Assembly (NCBI GenBank): GCA_013399875.1
Contig: VXAZ01006879.1
Span: 67,163-131,162 of the forward strand
Source of the DNA: Gymnorhina tibicen
Taxonomy: Eukaryota > Chordata > Aves > Passeriformes > Artamidae
Reading direction: 5' to 3'
DNA length: 64,000 nucleotides
The notes under the pieces are model-generated. The model was not told where the DNA came from. It made no database searches and saw nothing but the letters and a program-made list of their open reading frames with translations. Positions 53,530 through 63,735 of this stretch are shown here, one piece after another. The position numbers and the translations under genes are program-made. Position 1 is the first letter of the stretch. Each line of letters opens with the position of its first letter.

Positions 53530-53640
53530 GAACTGAGGGAAGCATCCACCCTTCTCACCCTTCTCACTCTGCTCCCCCACCCACCCTCTCCCTGTCCCTC
53601 CCTTCATCTCTCTCTCCCTCTTTCCCTCTTTTTTCCATGG
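53530..53640. repeat. pyrimidine-rich low-complexity tract
   Basis: C/T runs with CCTTCTCAC duplicated, then CTCCCTGTCCCTCCC and TCTCTCTCCCTCTTTCCCTC. Almost free of purines for about 100 bp. Confidence 0.85.
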
Positions 53641-54897
53641 AGATGACCGAATTAGGGACTCTGTTTCAACCCCCCCAAGCCTTCTCCCGGTATGACCTGA
53701 ATCATTTTTATGATTTTATTTCCAATTAATTGGTTTCCCTCTGCCCGGTGGAGCCTGTGGGGTGACCCCAGACCACGCAGGACTCCAAAAGGACCCTCCA
53801 CACCAGCTAAAAAATGGGATTCTCCTGGATGACGTGCCGGAAGTCCATCTGCCATGGCAGAAAGTGCTTCCCTGCCCTGCCAGTGAATGAGTTTGGTCCC
53901 TGGAATAAACGAGTGGGAATCCGCAGCTTCGGAGGGCGCTGCAGATCCCAAACCCCATCGTTCCGTGCAGCACTGGGAAGCTCCGGGATGCTCCGGCGCC
54001 AGGCACGGCGTGAGCACAAACTGGGAGCGAGCAGCTCCTTCCTGCAGCAGGCGGGAGCAGCTTCATGGAATTCTGTTGGCGGCAGAGAGGAAATCAGCCC
54101 GACCCCCTCGTTCTCCCTGCCTCGGACGGGTTTGAGATCTGTGTTATCGAAAAGGGAAAAGGGAAAAAAATGAAACCCCCTCGAGCCAAAGAGAAGAGGT
54201 TTGCGTTCCCATCCCGATTCACGAAATTGCTCGGGAGCACACAGCGCTTCCAGCCCCGCGCTCCCGCTGCTGCTTTGTTTGAGGATTGAGGATTTAGGGT
54301 TGAGGATTGAGGCCCTGATCCGAGGGGAAAAAATCCTGTGCGGATCTGGAGCGGCGCTGGAAGAAAGATTGCATTTCTCGCACAAATCAAGGCCTTGCTC
54401 AAATCCTCCTTCACGTTGCCCTGAGCAGGAAGATTCCTCTGCCCCCTTCAGCTGAGCTAAAATGGCTCTTTTCCCCTGACGAATCCCAAAATCTCCTTAT
54501 CCCTGTGGAGCCGAGCGCCCTCACCCTGCCCCGGGGCAGTGCTGGGGGATCCAGCAGGATCAGGACATCCTTCGGATCCTCTCTGCAGCCCCACAAACTC
54601 TTCCCTCGATGGTGAGGGATGCAGGGAGGATGTGACGCCAGGGAAGGCGGGATCCTGCCTGGAATTCCCGGACAAGGGCGGAGGGACAGTGCTGGGGGCT
54701 GCAGCTCCAGGTGTGGCTCCGGGATGAGCCGTGTGCGGGATTATTTGGGATGATAATCCCGATAATTGCACTGCTCGTGTCAACAACGGCCATGAAGGTT
54801 CTCGCAGAGGGCGACGAGCTCTGAAAGGCTCGGAAAGGTTTTTTGGGTTCCCTGTCCCCTGCACGGGCTCGGGTCAGCCACATCCCCATCTCCCAGA
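53641..54897. other. single-copy sequence, no gene supported
   Basis: The start (53680-53740, GAATCATTTTTATGATTTTATTTCCAATTAATTGG) is AT-rich and may be a short regulatory element. (TTGAGGATTGAGGATTTAGGG) is a short degenerate repeat at 54276-54312. No exon recognised. Confidence 0.35.
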
Positions 54898-55345
54898 TTG
54901 CCCTTGGATAGCGGGAACGGAGCCTTTCCCTGCAAACCACCCCACACCCACGCTCCTTTCCCGTTTCCCGTCCCTTTCCTGGTGCATTCGGTGGATTCAG
55001 CACGAGGATGGGCAGTTCTTGGGTAGCTGGAACGGAGTTTTTCCCTATAAACCACCCCACACCCACGCTCCTTTCCCGTTTCCCGTCCCTTTCCTGGTGC
55101 ATTCGGTGGATTCAGCACGAGGATGGGCAGTTCTTGGGTAGCTGGAACGGAGTTTTTCCCTATAAACCACCCCACACCCACGCTCCTTTCCCGTTTCCCG
55201 TCCCTTTCCTGGTGCATTCGGTGGATTCAGCACGAGGATGGGCAGTTCTTGGGTAGCTGGAACGGAGTTTTTCCCTATAAACCACCCCACACCCACGCTC
55301 CTTTCCCGTCTCCCATCCCTTTCCTGGTGCATCCCGCAGGTTCAG
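54898..55345. repeat. 115-bp tandem repeat, about 3.9 copies, central copies identical
   Basis: GGATGGGCAGTTCTTGGGTAG starts at 55006, 55121 and 55236, exactly 115 bp apart, and the units between appear identical. A diverged first copy begins near 54898 and a changed last copy ends near 55345. Each unit contains TTTTTCCCTATAAACC followed by ACCCCACACCCACGC. Since 115 is not a multiple of three, the three copies are read in three frames, and the antisense GWFIGKNSVP-type peptides are artefacts. Confidence 0.96.
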
Positions 55346-55539
55346 CACCAGGACGGGGCACAGAGGGCACCTCGTTTCGCGTGTCCCGGGGCACCTCCAG
55401 CTCCCCGCGGACAGCATTCCTGCCCCGCTCCTCTCCGGCGCTTCCCGAGGGAGCGGCGGATCCCGAGCATCTCCCGCCGCAGCCGCGTCCCACCCACGGG
55501 CACGGTGGCCAAGCGGTTCCCACGGCGGGCAGCCCCGCG
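55346..55539. other. CpG-rich spacer
   Basis: CpGs are frequent (CGCAGCCGCGTCCC near 55480). No exon or repeat seen. Confidence 0.35.
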
Positions 55540-55960
55540 AGGAGGAGCCGATTAAAAATCTCCATTGTGAAAAAATGTCAATATTTACATTCTCCCAGCG
55601 AAGTTGTTCTTTTCCCGACTTTCTCCCAGAAGTGCCTGTTAGAAGTGTTTTGAAAAGCCGCGGACCTAAGAGCAACACAACCGGCGACTGACAGAATTAA
55701 TAAAAGAGAGGCTGGGACTTAAGAAAATAGGATGATATTAACAAGATAATTATCTCTCATCAAATTAGTCCGGAGGGAGCCGAGCCAAGCTCCACTCAGG
55801 AGCCTGGAAGGGAAGGAACTGGCAGGGGAAGCGGTTTGTGGAACAACAATAGGAGCACTCTGCCCTCGCGGAGGGAAGGGCTGCGAGCAGAGAGGCTCCG
55901 CCGCGATAAGAGATGCAGATAGAGGGAACCTTTTGTCTGCCGAGCTGCCAGCGCTTCCCA
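55540..55960. promoter_or_regulatory. AT-rich island with GATA/TAATTA palindrome, candidate conserved non-coding element
   Basis: GATTAAAAATCTCCATTGTG, GTCAATATTTACATTCTCCC, GACAGAATTAATAAAAGAGAG and GGATGATATTAACAAG lead to AGATAATTATCT (55744-55755), a perfect 12-bp palindrome that joins two GATA cores to one TAATTA core. GCGATAAGAGATGCAGATAG follows near 55901. Repeat-free and compositionally distinct. Confidence 0.5.
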
Positions 55961-57045
55961 GGGAAGCCGCGCGGCCCCGCAGCCTGCTGAGGGAGCTGGG
56001 ACCCGGGAAAAGACCTGGGGAAGGAAAGGAGCTGGGGAAGGAGCCGGGGTGCGGGGACGGCTGTGCCACCAGGGGTGTGCCACCAGCAGTGTCCCCCACC
56101 CACCCTCACCCACCTTCCCCCGGCTCTCTGCTCCTTCCTCGTATTTTTCCCTCCGCTCCCTGAATCCCGCGGGATTCGTTTCCATCCTGCGCCGCTCAGG
56201 ATTTAACCCGGACTCAGCCTCGCCGGAGAGCCCGCACCGATCCCATCTCTCTTTTTATCTCCCCTCTTTGCCACCACAGAACGAGGGGGTAGGAACCCCG
56301 TGCGAGCCCGCCCGGGCTGATCCTGGAGGAGCTGAACGTGCCTGGGGAGAGCTGGGAAAAACTCTCCCGGGAAACTGGGCAGCGGGAGCGCCTCCGGCCA
56401 CCCCGCGTGCCCTGCCCCGAGCTGCCCCTGCCCGCAGCACCAGCCAGGGTGAAAATCCCGGGAGACAGCTCCGAGCGATTTTCTATTCCAGCATCCAAAT
56501 ATTTCCCAGGACCGGACCCTAAACCCTCTCCTGGGGGAAATCCCTGCCCGGAGCTTCCCCCTCTCACCATCCACCCATCTCCAGGAGTTTATAAACACTC
56601 CGCGTTCCCAGGCTTCCCAAGCCGTGTGTGTTTGTCATTCCCGAGCCGCGTTTGGGGCGGTTCGGGTCGCTTATTCCCAGTCTTTGCGGTTGTTTGTGCG
56701 GCAGCCGCGTCTCTCCGGGCACGGAGCCCTCGAGGCTCTGGGTGTGCTCCGCTTCGTCCCCTCCCTCGGAGCCTCTGCCTTTGTGCGCTCCCCTAGATGG
56801 CAACTTAAGACAAGCGTTCATCCAGCCGGGAGTGGCTCGGGAGCACAAAGACGCGGGATGGGAGCAGGGATGGCCGGAATTTGGGTGGACTCACCCCGGT
56901 GCTGCCGGGGAGCAGAGCAGCGCCAGGCTGGGTGAAACCGAGGGTTTCTTTGAGTCCCCGCCCGTTTTGCTGCGCTGGGAATGTCACGGAGCCACAAAGG
57001 CAGCCGGTGTCTTTGTTGTGTTTAACAGGGACTGGGAATTCAGGG
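55961..57045. other. GC-rich single-copy sequence, no gene supported
   Basis: No recognised repeat or exon. CpG is moderate at 56190-56330 and 56640-56720. Confidence 0.35.
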
Positions 57046-57290
57046 AATCCCAGAATCCCAGACTGGGGCAGGTCGGGAGGCTCACCCGGTGGCACCTCCC
57101 TGCTCCAGCGGGGCCATCCCAGAGCACGGGCACAGCAGTGTGCCCACACAGCTCTGCCACATCCCCAGCGAGGGCACTCCACGGCCTCTCTGCACAACCT
57201 GCTCGGGGCTGGGCACTGCCCAGGGCACAGGTTCTGCCTCCCGTGCAGGGAATTGCTGGGCTCAGCCCCTGCCCGTCCCTCTGGTGCCAC
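57046..57290 (-). mobile_element. CR1 LINE 3' fragment, second subfamily
   Basis: The 3' tip AATCCCAGAATCCCAGACTGG is followed by CACCTCCCTGCTCCAGCGGGG, CCCACACAGCTCTGCCACATCC, GGGCACTCCACGGCCTCTCTGC and CCTGCCCGTCCCTCTGGTGCC. Almost identical to 34580-34790. The similarity ends sharply at 57290, its 5' truncation point. Confidence 0.9.
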
Positions 57291-57671
57291 TGCTTGGATG
57301 CTCCCGAGATCCAGACCCGGCTGTGCTCCTGCTCTGCACTTCCGAGAGCTGCCCCCACATTCCCACAGGCAGTGGGAGGTGTCAGGCGTCCCCTTGTCCC
57401 ACGGCAGGTCCCGTGGGCATTTCCAACTTCATCCCCGCTGGCACGGCCTCCCCTTGTGCTACCCACCCATTCCTTCCTCTCCTGCTCGTCCCTGTCCTGC
57501 CCTTCCCTGAGCTGGTGAGGATCCCGCAGGATGAGTTTGTGGGGCTCCACCTTTGGAGCAGATCCGCTGAAATGTCTGGAAAAGGGGTTTTTCCAGGCAG
57601 ACCCTGGACCTACAGAGCAGCAGCCTCGAGGCCGCTGTTCAGACTCTTAAAATGATGAGGTTTGTGCAGGT
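57291..57671. other. single-copy spacer
   Basis: No feature recognised. Confidence 0.35.
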
Positions 57672-57765
57672 CCTCACTGGGAATTCAGGGATCAGAGGGA
57701 CCCTCACTGGGAATTCAGGGATCAGAGGGACCCTCACTGGGAATTCAGGGATCAGAGGGATCCAT
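57672..57765. repeat. 30-bp tandem repeat, three copies
   Basis: The unit cactgggaattcagggatcagagggaccct is repeated three times with one change at the end. Confidence 0.95.
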
Positions 57766-57894
57766 GCCCTCACCGAACACCAGGAGAGGGCAGCCCCTCA
57801 GTGGGGACACGCAGGCAGGGTGGTAGGGACAGGGCCAGCTGTTGTCCAGCTGCAGAAAGGCAGCCCCAGCTCAAAGTGTCACCCCCCAGGTGCC
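57766..57894. other. short spacer between two tandem arrays
   Basis: No feature recognised. Confidence 0.35.
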
Positions 57895-58035
57895 CAGGGC
57901 TGCCACGCTGGCCTGGGGCCACCACCTGAGAGCCACCCAGGGCCACCACCCGAGAGCAGGGACCCAGGGCCACCACCTGAGAGCCACCCAGGGCCACCAC
58001 CCAAGACCAGGGACCCAGGGCCACCACGCTGCTGT
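57895..58035. repeat. minisatellite of about 24-27 bp, about five copies
   Basis: Units are variants of cagggccaccacctgagagccac and agggccaccacccgagagcaggga, in alternating order. Confidence 0.92.
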
Positions 58036-58469
58036 GACCACAGCTCCGAGCCCGGAGGAGCATCCTGGTAAATACATGGATGTTGTGGAGGGGATGAGTG
58101 AGGAAATGAGTGAGGAAACGAGTGAATGAGGACTTTTGGCATCTCCTGGCTCTGGAGGAGGCCGTGCCCTCCCCGTGTGCCAGCCTGCCCAGGGCTGCCA
58201 AGTGCAAAGCCATCCAAAAAAAAAAAAAGAAACAGGGAAAACGAGTCAGTGAGCTAGAAAATGCCTGGGCTGCTGTGTGAAATTCCTCTGCACCAGCCCT
58301 GTCACTCCTCCTCAGCCTCGCACCCGGCCCTGCCTTTGATGGGCGTCTCTGGGCGTAATTAAAGGTGACAGGGTGCCGGGGACACGACGGGGTGGGGCTC
58401 CCGGGGTGGCACCCCGGCCACCTCGGCGCTGCCGCCGCCCCTCCGCTCCGTCTCCCGGAGAGCCGCCAG
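58036..58469. other. single-copy sequence with a 12-bp repeat
   Basis: GATGAGTGAGGAAATGAGTGAGGAAACGAGTG at 58094-58125 is a short 12-bp tandem repeat. An A-run lies at 58216-58228. CpG density rises at 58370-58470. No exon recognised. Confidence 0.45.
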
Positions 58470-58600
58470 CCTCCTGCCCCCGGGATCACAGCCGGGGCAA
58501 GAGGCAAAATGTTTGGTGCCACTTCCAATTAGTAAATTATTTCATCTCCCGGTTCCCGGCTCCAAATCCGTTATGGCGGCTGGGAAGAGCCTCCCGTGGA
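58470..58600. promoter_or_regulatory. short AT-rich island, candidate regulatory element
   Basis: GGCAAAATGTTTGGTGCCAC, CCAATTAGTAAATTATTTCATC and CCAAATCCGTTATGGCGGC in a CpG-rich setting. Confidence 0.35.
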
Positions 58601-59554
58601 GGGGGAGATGGATGCACAGGAGATTTTTTTAATTTGCGGGAGCGATGGAACGCCCTGCTGCCAGGCCGAAGCGCGCTCCGGTCCCTGCCCTGCGTGGGCT
58701 GCAGCCCCCAGCCCCACCGGGGTACTGGGAGCACTGGGAACCCGCGTGCCCGGGCGGGGTTCGTGTGGGACTGGGACGCGCGGGTGACGATCCCTCGCCA
58801 CAGGAACCGCTCCCGGCTCCCCGCGGAGAAATCCAACCTGACACGGGGAGCCCGTGCTGGGAGAGCCCCCCCTGAGCTCTGGGAGATGCATCCTGGATCT
58901 CTCCGGAGCCTGGATCTGCATCTCCCGGTGGGAAGGGGGTTTAGCCCGTGGAATTGTCCACCTGGGCCTCCCTTGCAGACCCCCAGGCAGCACTGAGCCC
59001 AGCCCATGGAAAAAGGGAGCAAGAACAAATTCCAGAGAGTGAAAGGGTGGTTTGTGCAGAGGTTTGGAGGAGATGGAGCTGTGATGGGGCAGGGAATGGG
59101 GCTGGAGCCACCTCTGGGAGCCTCTGCCTGGCGGGTTTGGGGTGGGCTTGGCCCCCTTTGCCAGCCCCCCACAGCCCCACCTTTCTCTCTCCTCCCAGTG
59201 CGAACTCTCCTCTGGCCCTACAAACGCCCTGGGCTGAGCCCACCGCCCCTCAAAACCCTGATTTTCCAGCTCCCAGGACCACCAGAGCTCCAACACCACG
59301 TGCCAGGCCCAGGTCCAGCAGTGCCGAGTGCCTGCCTGGGGGCAAAGCGAATATCCCAGGGAAAACCCGGAAAGGAAGGATTGGGGCTATTTCCTGTCTG
59401 ACAAAAAAGCTGCTGAAGGTTTTGGAGCGCGTTCCAGGCTCATGGCAGAGTTTTGGTACCTTGGAGCGGCTGCTGAGACCCGTCAGGAGCCAGGAGAACT
59501 CCTGGGAGCTGTGCAGAGGTTCCCTGGAGCGCAGACAAGGCTCTGCACGGAGCC
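58601..59554. other. GC-rich single-copy sequence, no gene supported
   Basis: Both strands carry 200-codon-plus open frames with no recognised domain, including part of a 358-codon minus-strand frame (59250-60326) that runs across an AT-rich island without any sign of a protein family. Confidence 0.35.
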
Positions 59555-59735
59555 TTGAGCGCGCTGCAATGAGTGGCAGAGATAAAGGAGCAGAGATAAG
59601 CGATAAGAACTCACATATGGCAGCAGCACAATCTTCAGAGCTGCAGCAGGAGCAGGGAAAATGGCCACATTCAAATTCCCGGAGAATTATCTGGGAAAAC
59701 AAGGAGTAATTACTCTGGCAGGAGATAACTTTCCC
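59555..59735. promoter_or_regulatory. AT-rich island with GATA cores and a TAATTA palindrome, candidate enhancer
   Basis: GCAGAGATAAAGGAGCAGAG, GATAAGCGATAAGAACTCAC (GATA cores), GAGAATTATCTGGG (GATA on the minus strand) and GAGTAATTACTC (59704-59715), a perfect 12-bp palindrome with a TAATTA centre, then GGCAGGAGATAACTTTCCC. Five GATA cores in about 140 bp. Confidence 0.5.
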
Positions 59736-60879
59736 TTCCCTCGCCTGGCTCTGCGCACTCGGCTCCGGAGGAAGTTTGGGTGACCTGCAAGTGGCATCTC
59801 CACACAAAACCAGGCTCGGAGCCTTCCCCGTGAACAGGAGCAGAGGCAGGAGGGCTCCACATTCCCTGGAAGTCTCGGGGTTGCTCCTGAGCTTGGAGCT
59901 GTGCCCACCCGAGATCTCTGTGCATCGTTCCCTGCTGGCTGGGACACCCCGCCCTGACCTCGGCAGGGTTCGGCACCTCCTGCCCGCACCTCCATCCATT
60001 CCTGGGACCCCGGGAGCAGCCGGGATGCATCCCGCTCTCGGCTTGGACACCAGCTGGAGCTGGGAAGGGCCAGGGAAGGGTTTATTGATCAGCAGGGCGA
60101 GGCAGCAGTTGCAGCTGCCCTGGCTGTCGCCTCCAGCAGCAACAAGGAAGCTCCTGTTCGAAGGCTTCCCAAGCCACACATCCCATCTGTTCCTTCGTGT
60201 TCCGTTCCCTGACGGATTTGTGAGCTGGCGGTTTGGGGAATCGCCTTCTGGGCTCACCTGTGCAGGGCCACGAGGTCCTGCCAGTGCCACAAGGCCCTGC
60301 CACCCCCTTGGCACACGCCAGGGCATCCCGCAGGAAAGGCTTTTCCACGGTTGGTCCTGCTGCTCCAGCCTTCCGATTGATGTCCCTGGTTCCTCCTCAC
60401 CACTTAGCAGGGAAAGCCCATTCCCGAGCCATCCTGAGCTCGCTTTCAGCCAGCTCTCGTTTGCTCAGCTCCTTGCCTGAAAGGCCTTTTCATGTCCCCG
60501 AGCGCTTCCATCTCTGTCCTCCGCCGTGCTCCCGCTGCTTGCGGGAGCTTTGGAGATCAGAGCGCCGGGAATGCACGGGAATTCTCGGGACACTGGGCCA
60601 GAGCAGGGCTTTTTTAATCACCCAGACGCGGGAAAACACCCTTGGCTCGGCCTGTGCCGCTGCAGAACCCGCTGGAGGAGCCTCCTCCACCGTCCCTTTG
60701 AGGGCGGATAATGAGGAGCGCCAGGACCTGCTGGAGTCATTTCTTCCTCATCCAACACGGGAAGCCTCGGGAGCGGTTTGGGAGCTCCCGGAGCCAACCC
60801 TGTGGCCCATCCAGCTGGGAATGACACGCCGGGGTGAGATGAAAAGCGTCAGAGCGCATAAAGAGGCGAAGCAGAGCCC
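59736..60879. other. single-copy sequence, no gene supported
   Basis: GC-rich, with no repeat or exon recognised. Confidence 0.35.
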
Positions 60880-61045
60880 TGCCAGCGCGCAGTCATCGCG
60901 CTCGGCTGTCTCCTAATGCCTGCCTTTGAAATGCTAATGCGCTTTTAAAGTAGGTAATTTTCATGTAACTTCTACCTACAGGACTCAAAGAAGGTGTTTA
61001 TTACAATCCTGCCTGGCCTGGGGCACCGCTAATGAATTCCAGAGC
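60880..61045. promoter_or_regulatory. AT-rich island, candidate conserved non-coding element
   Basis: GTCTCCTAATGCCTGCC, TGAAATGCTAATGCGC, GTAGGTAATTTTCATGTAAC, GTGTTTATTACAATCC and CACCGCTAATGAATTCC place five TAAT/ATTA cores within 130 bp. Confidence 0.4.
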
Positions 61046-62019
61046 TTTTCCATGGCCGAATTCCAGCCCGGCTGCCCAGCCCGGGCTCCTCCGTGCCCTT
61101 TGGGCCGGCGTCCTGGCACACGGCAGGGCTGGCACGACACCTCCGTGCCCTGCTGTGCCGGGATGGCAGCGCCGGGATCGGGAGAGGAGGAGCAGGACCA
61201 GCCCTCCCTGACCCGCAGCCCGGGGGCTTTTCCTCCTGCGAGCCACCAGCCCTGCCGCGGATCCCGGCATCTGTGGGGCCGTGGGATGTTCCCTTTTATT
61301 TCACCCCCAAAGCGGGATGGATGGCTCGGAAAAGCGGGCAGCGCCTTGGTTTCCGTCCAACAGCACCTCCAACAAGCGGCTCCATCAGAACATTCCCAGG
61401 GCGCCATCGCAACCCGGGGAATATCCGGACGGCTGCTCCAAAAGCCGGCTCCCCGCTCCAAGCTTCATCTGAATGTTGTTTTCCCCGGGGTGCTGGACAC
61501 GCCGGGAATGCGTCAGAGCCTTCTTGGATGAAGGACGGGGGATGTTACTCCATGAGCATCTGGAGTCACAGCGTCCGGGGGCTGCTCGGCAGGTCCTTGA
61601 CCGCCCCGGGAGCGCCAGGGAAGCAGCTCCGGGGTGGAGCAGGGCTCCGTCGGGCTCGGCCGGTTCGGGAGGCACCGGCGAGGCTTGGGACATGCAAAGA
61701 GCCAGCCCCGGGCTCCGTGCGGGATCAAAAAGCCTGGGAAAATGAGCGTCGGGAAGAGCGCCGGTGTCCTGCGAGCAGCCCGCTTTGAAGAGGCGCTCCC
61801 CAAACGGGCGGCTCGGGGAGGCGGGCACCGGGGTGGTTTTGGCGGAGCCGAGGTTTGTCCGCTCAGCCCAGCCGTGCCCGGAGGATCCCGCAGCATTCCC
61901 GACGGCGTGGATCTCGCAGGGGCGGCCGAGCCCGTCAGCTTTCTGGCTGACTTGGCTTCGTGTCCCGTTAACCACGGGCAGCGGGGGCCGCCCGGGTTCC
62001 GCGTTCTGGTGCGAATCGT
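61046..62019. other. GC-rich, CpG-bearing single-copy sequence
   Basis: CpG is densest at about 61740-61960 (AACGGGCGGCTCGGGGAGGCG), a candidate CpG island. No exon recognised. Confidence 0.35.
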
Positions 62020-62200
62020 GTGCACAAAACACGATTTGCTTTGCTAATGGTATTTGGCCATTTCGGTGCCGGGGAACTTTTCAGAAATCATTACCGTGCA
62101 CTCGGCTCTTTAGGTTTTTTCCTCTCTTCTGAGGCAATTTGTCAGAAGGGATTTTTTGACAATTTCACTGAACCGTGCTCCAGAGCACGTTAACCCCTCC
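62020..62200. promoter_or_regulatory. AT-rich island, candidate regulatory element
   Basis: CACGATTTGCTTTGCTAATGG, CAGAAATCATTACCGTGC, CTGAGGCAATTTGTCAG and TTTTTTGACAATTTCAC. Repeat-free, with boundaries set by composition. Confidence 0.35.
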
Positions 62201-63735
62201 GGAGCTTCCTCCTCTGCTCCGCTTTCCCTGGGATTTGCTCCTGCTGCCTGGGGAGCTGCGGGGATCAGTGGATGCACGGACAGCTCTCAGCTCATGGGGC
62301 TCCACATCCCAAATCCTCCCTGACATCCCCCGCACGTCCCAGCCCTCCGCTCGGCGGGTGCTGAGGTTCTGCATTCCTCAGGGACACCCAAACAACGGGA
62401 AAATTGCAGCGGTACGGGGAGGGGTGGCTCCAGCAGCACCCAGCCGGGGAGCGGCCCTGAGCACCAGCTGCCTCCCAGCTCCTTGAGGAGGCTGGACGTG
62501 GAGAGCTCCCAGTTCTCATCCCTAAAAAAACCTCTTACATGTGCCTCTTCTCAAGGGATTTTTGGGATATGTCTGAATTCCAGGGACAGCTGAAATGGGA
62601 AAGGGTTTGGGGTCATCCCAAAGTTCCCAGATGGCTGTCCCATCCCTTTCCTCCTGACCTGCTGTGCCTTCCCCACCTCTCCCGTGCCAGCCTGCTCAGG
62701 GCTGCTCCCAGCCCTTGGTTATTCCTCATTATTCCAGGAATTCCTGTCGCCCGCCGAGCTCATATTCCAACGAGAACCCAGCGAGGTGAGTTTGGGTATG
62801 GATTGCTGAGCTCGGCCCTGGAGCCATGTTTGTCATCTCCAGGGGTGCTGCCAGGCTCCGGGGCTGCTCCTTGCGTCCGAGATTCCTGCTCTGCTGGGAG
62901 CTGGCCTGGGATGTGCTGGGAGCTGTTCCACCACGGGAAGGGGTTTGTCCTCGCAGGTCCTTGAGACCCGGTGTCCCGCCCTGCGGAATCGCCGCTGGAT
63001 CCGGCCCAGCCAGCAGCTCCAGGCCGGGTGAATCGCCCGGAATCCTGCTGAGCTGAGCGCGCTGCTCTTACCCGGAGAGGCCGCGGCTCTATCGGACGCT
63101 CCCCTCCCCCCATCCCCTATTACTCTATCGGGTGTCCTCCTCTTTTGTGGGCTCCAAAATCCCAACTTTGCCGGAGCTCCGGCCCCTCTGGCACCTCAGG
63201 AACCGCAGGACGGCGACGCTCCGAGAGAGCATCGGATAAGAATCCCAGAATCCGCAGCCTCCTCCATCCCGCGGTTTCCCGTTACGGGTTCACCGGCGAA
63301 CCTCTCCGGGATCACGTTCCACTTAGGAAAACCAGGCCCCGGCGCAGGGATCTCGGTTTGTGACCCTCCCAGGGCGCTTCGCCACTGCTGCCGGGCAGGG
63401 AAATGAGCCGGGGAAGCTCTCGCGCCGTGAGAGCGGGGAAATATCGGGAATGTCACTTCGCTGCGGCGTCACTCGCTGACGGGAACCAAACCCCTGCCGC
63501 GGCGGCTCCGCGGGGACAAATTCCGCCTTTCCCCGGGCGCTTCGGGGTTGCCGGGGTTTGGTTTCCAGCGCAGGCTGCGGCCTCCCGACCCCACCACCCC
63601 CGTGAAAGGCTGGCGTGGTTCGGGAGCCCTGAGCTGTCCCCAGGGCCCTTGGGGACATCGGGGATTTGCCTCTTCCCACCGTGCACCCTGTGAGGTGGCA
63701 TGGATTGGGGCACCCAGCTCGTCGGGAGATTCACC
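62201..63735. other. GC-rich single-copy sequence, no gene supported
   Basis: No repeat family or exon recognised. CpG is moderate to high at 63140-63560 (GGCGGCTCCGCGGGGACAAA near 63500). Open frames lack domains. Confidence 0.35.

Noticed and set aside
57895..58130. Possible CRISPR-like regular spacing of repeats
   Set aside because: The units are contiguous with no unique spacers, and the genome is clearly vertebrate. They are ordinary minisatellites.
59250..60326. 358-codon minus-strand open frame
   Set aside because: It crosses an AT-rich candidate enhancer and shows no protein family features.
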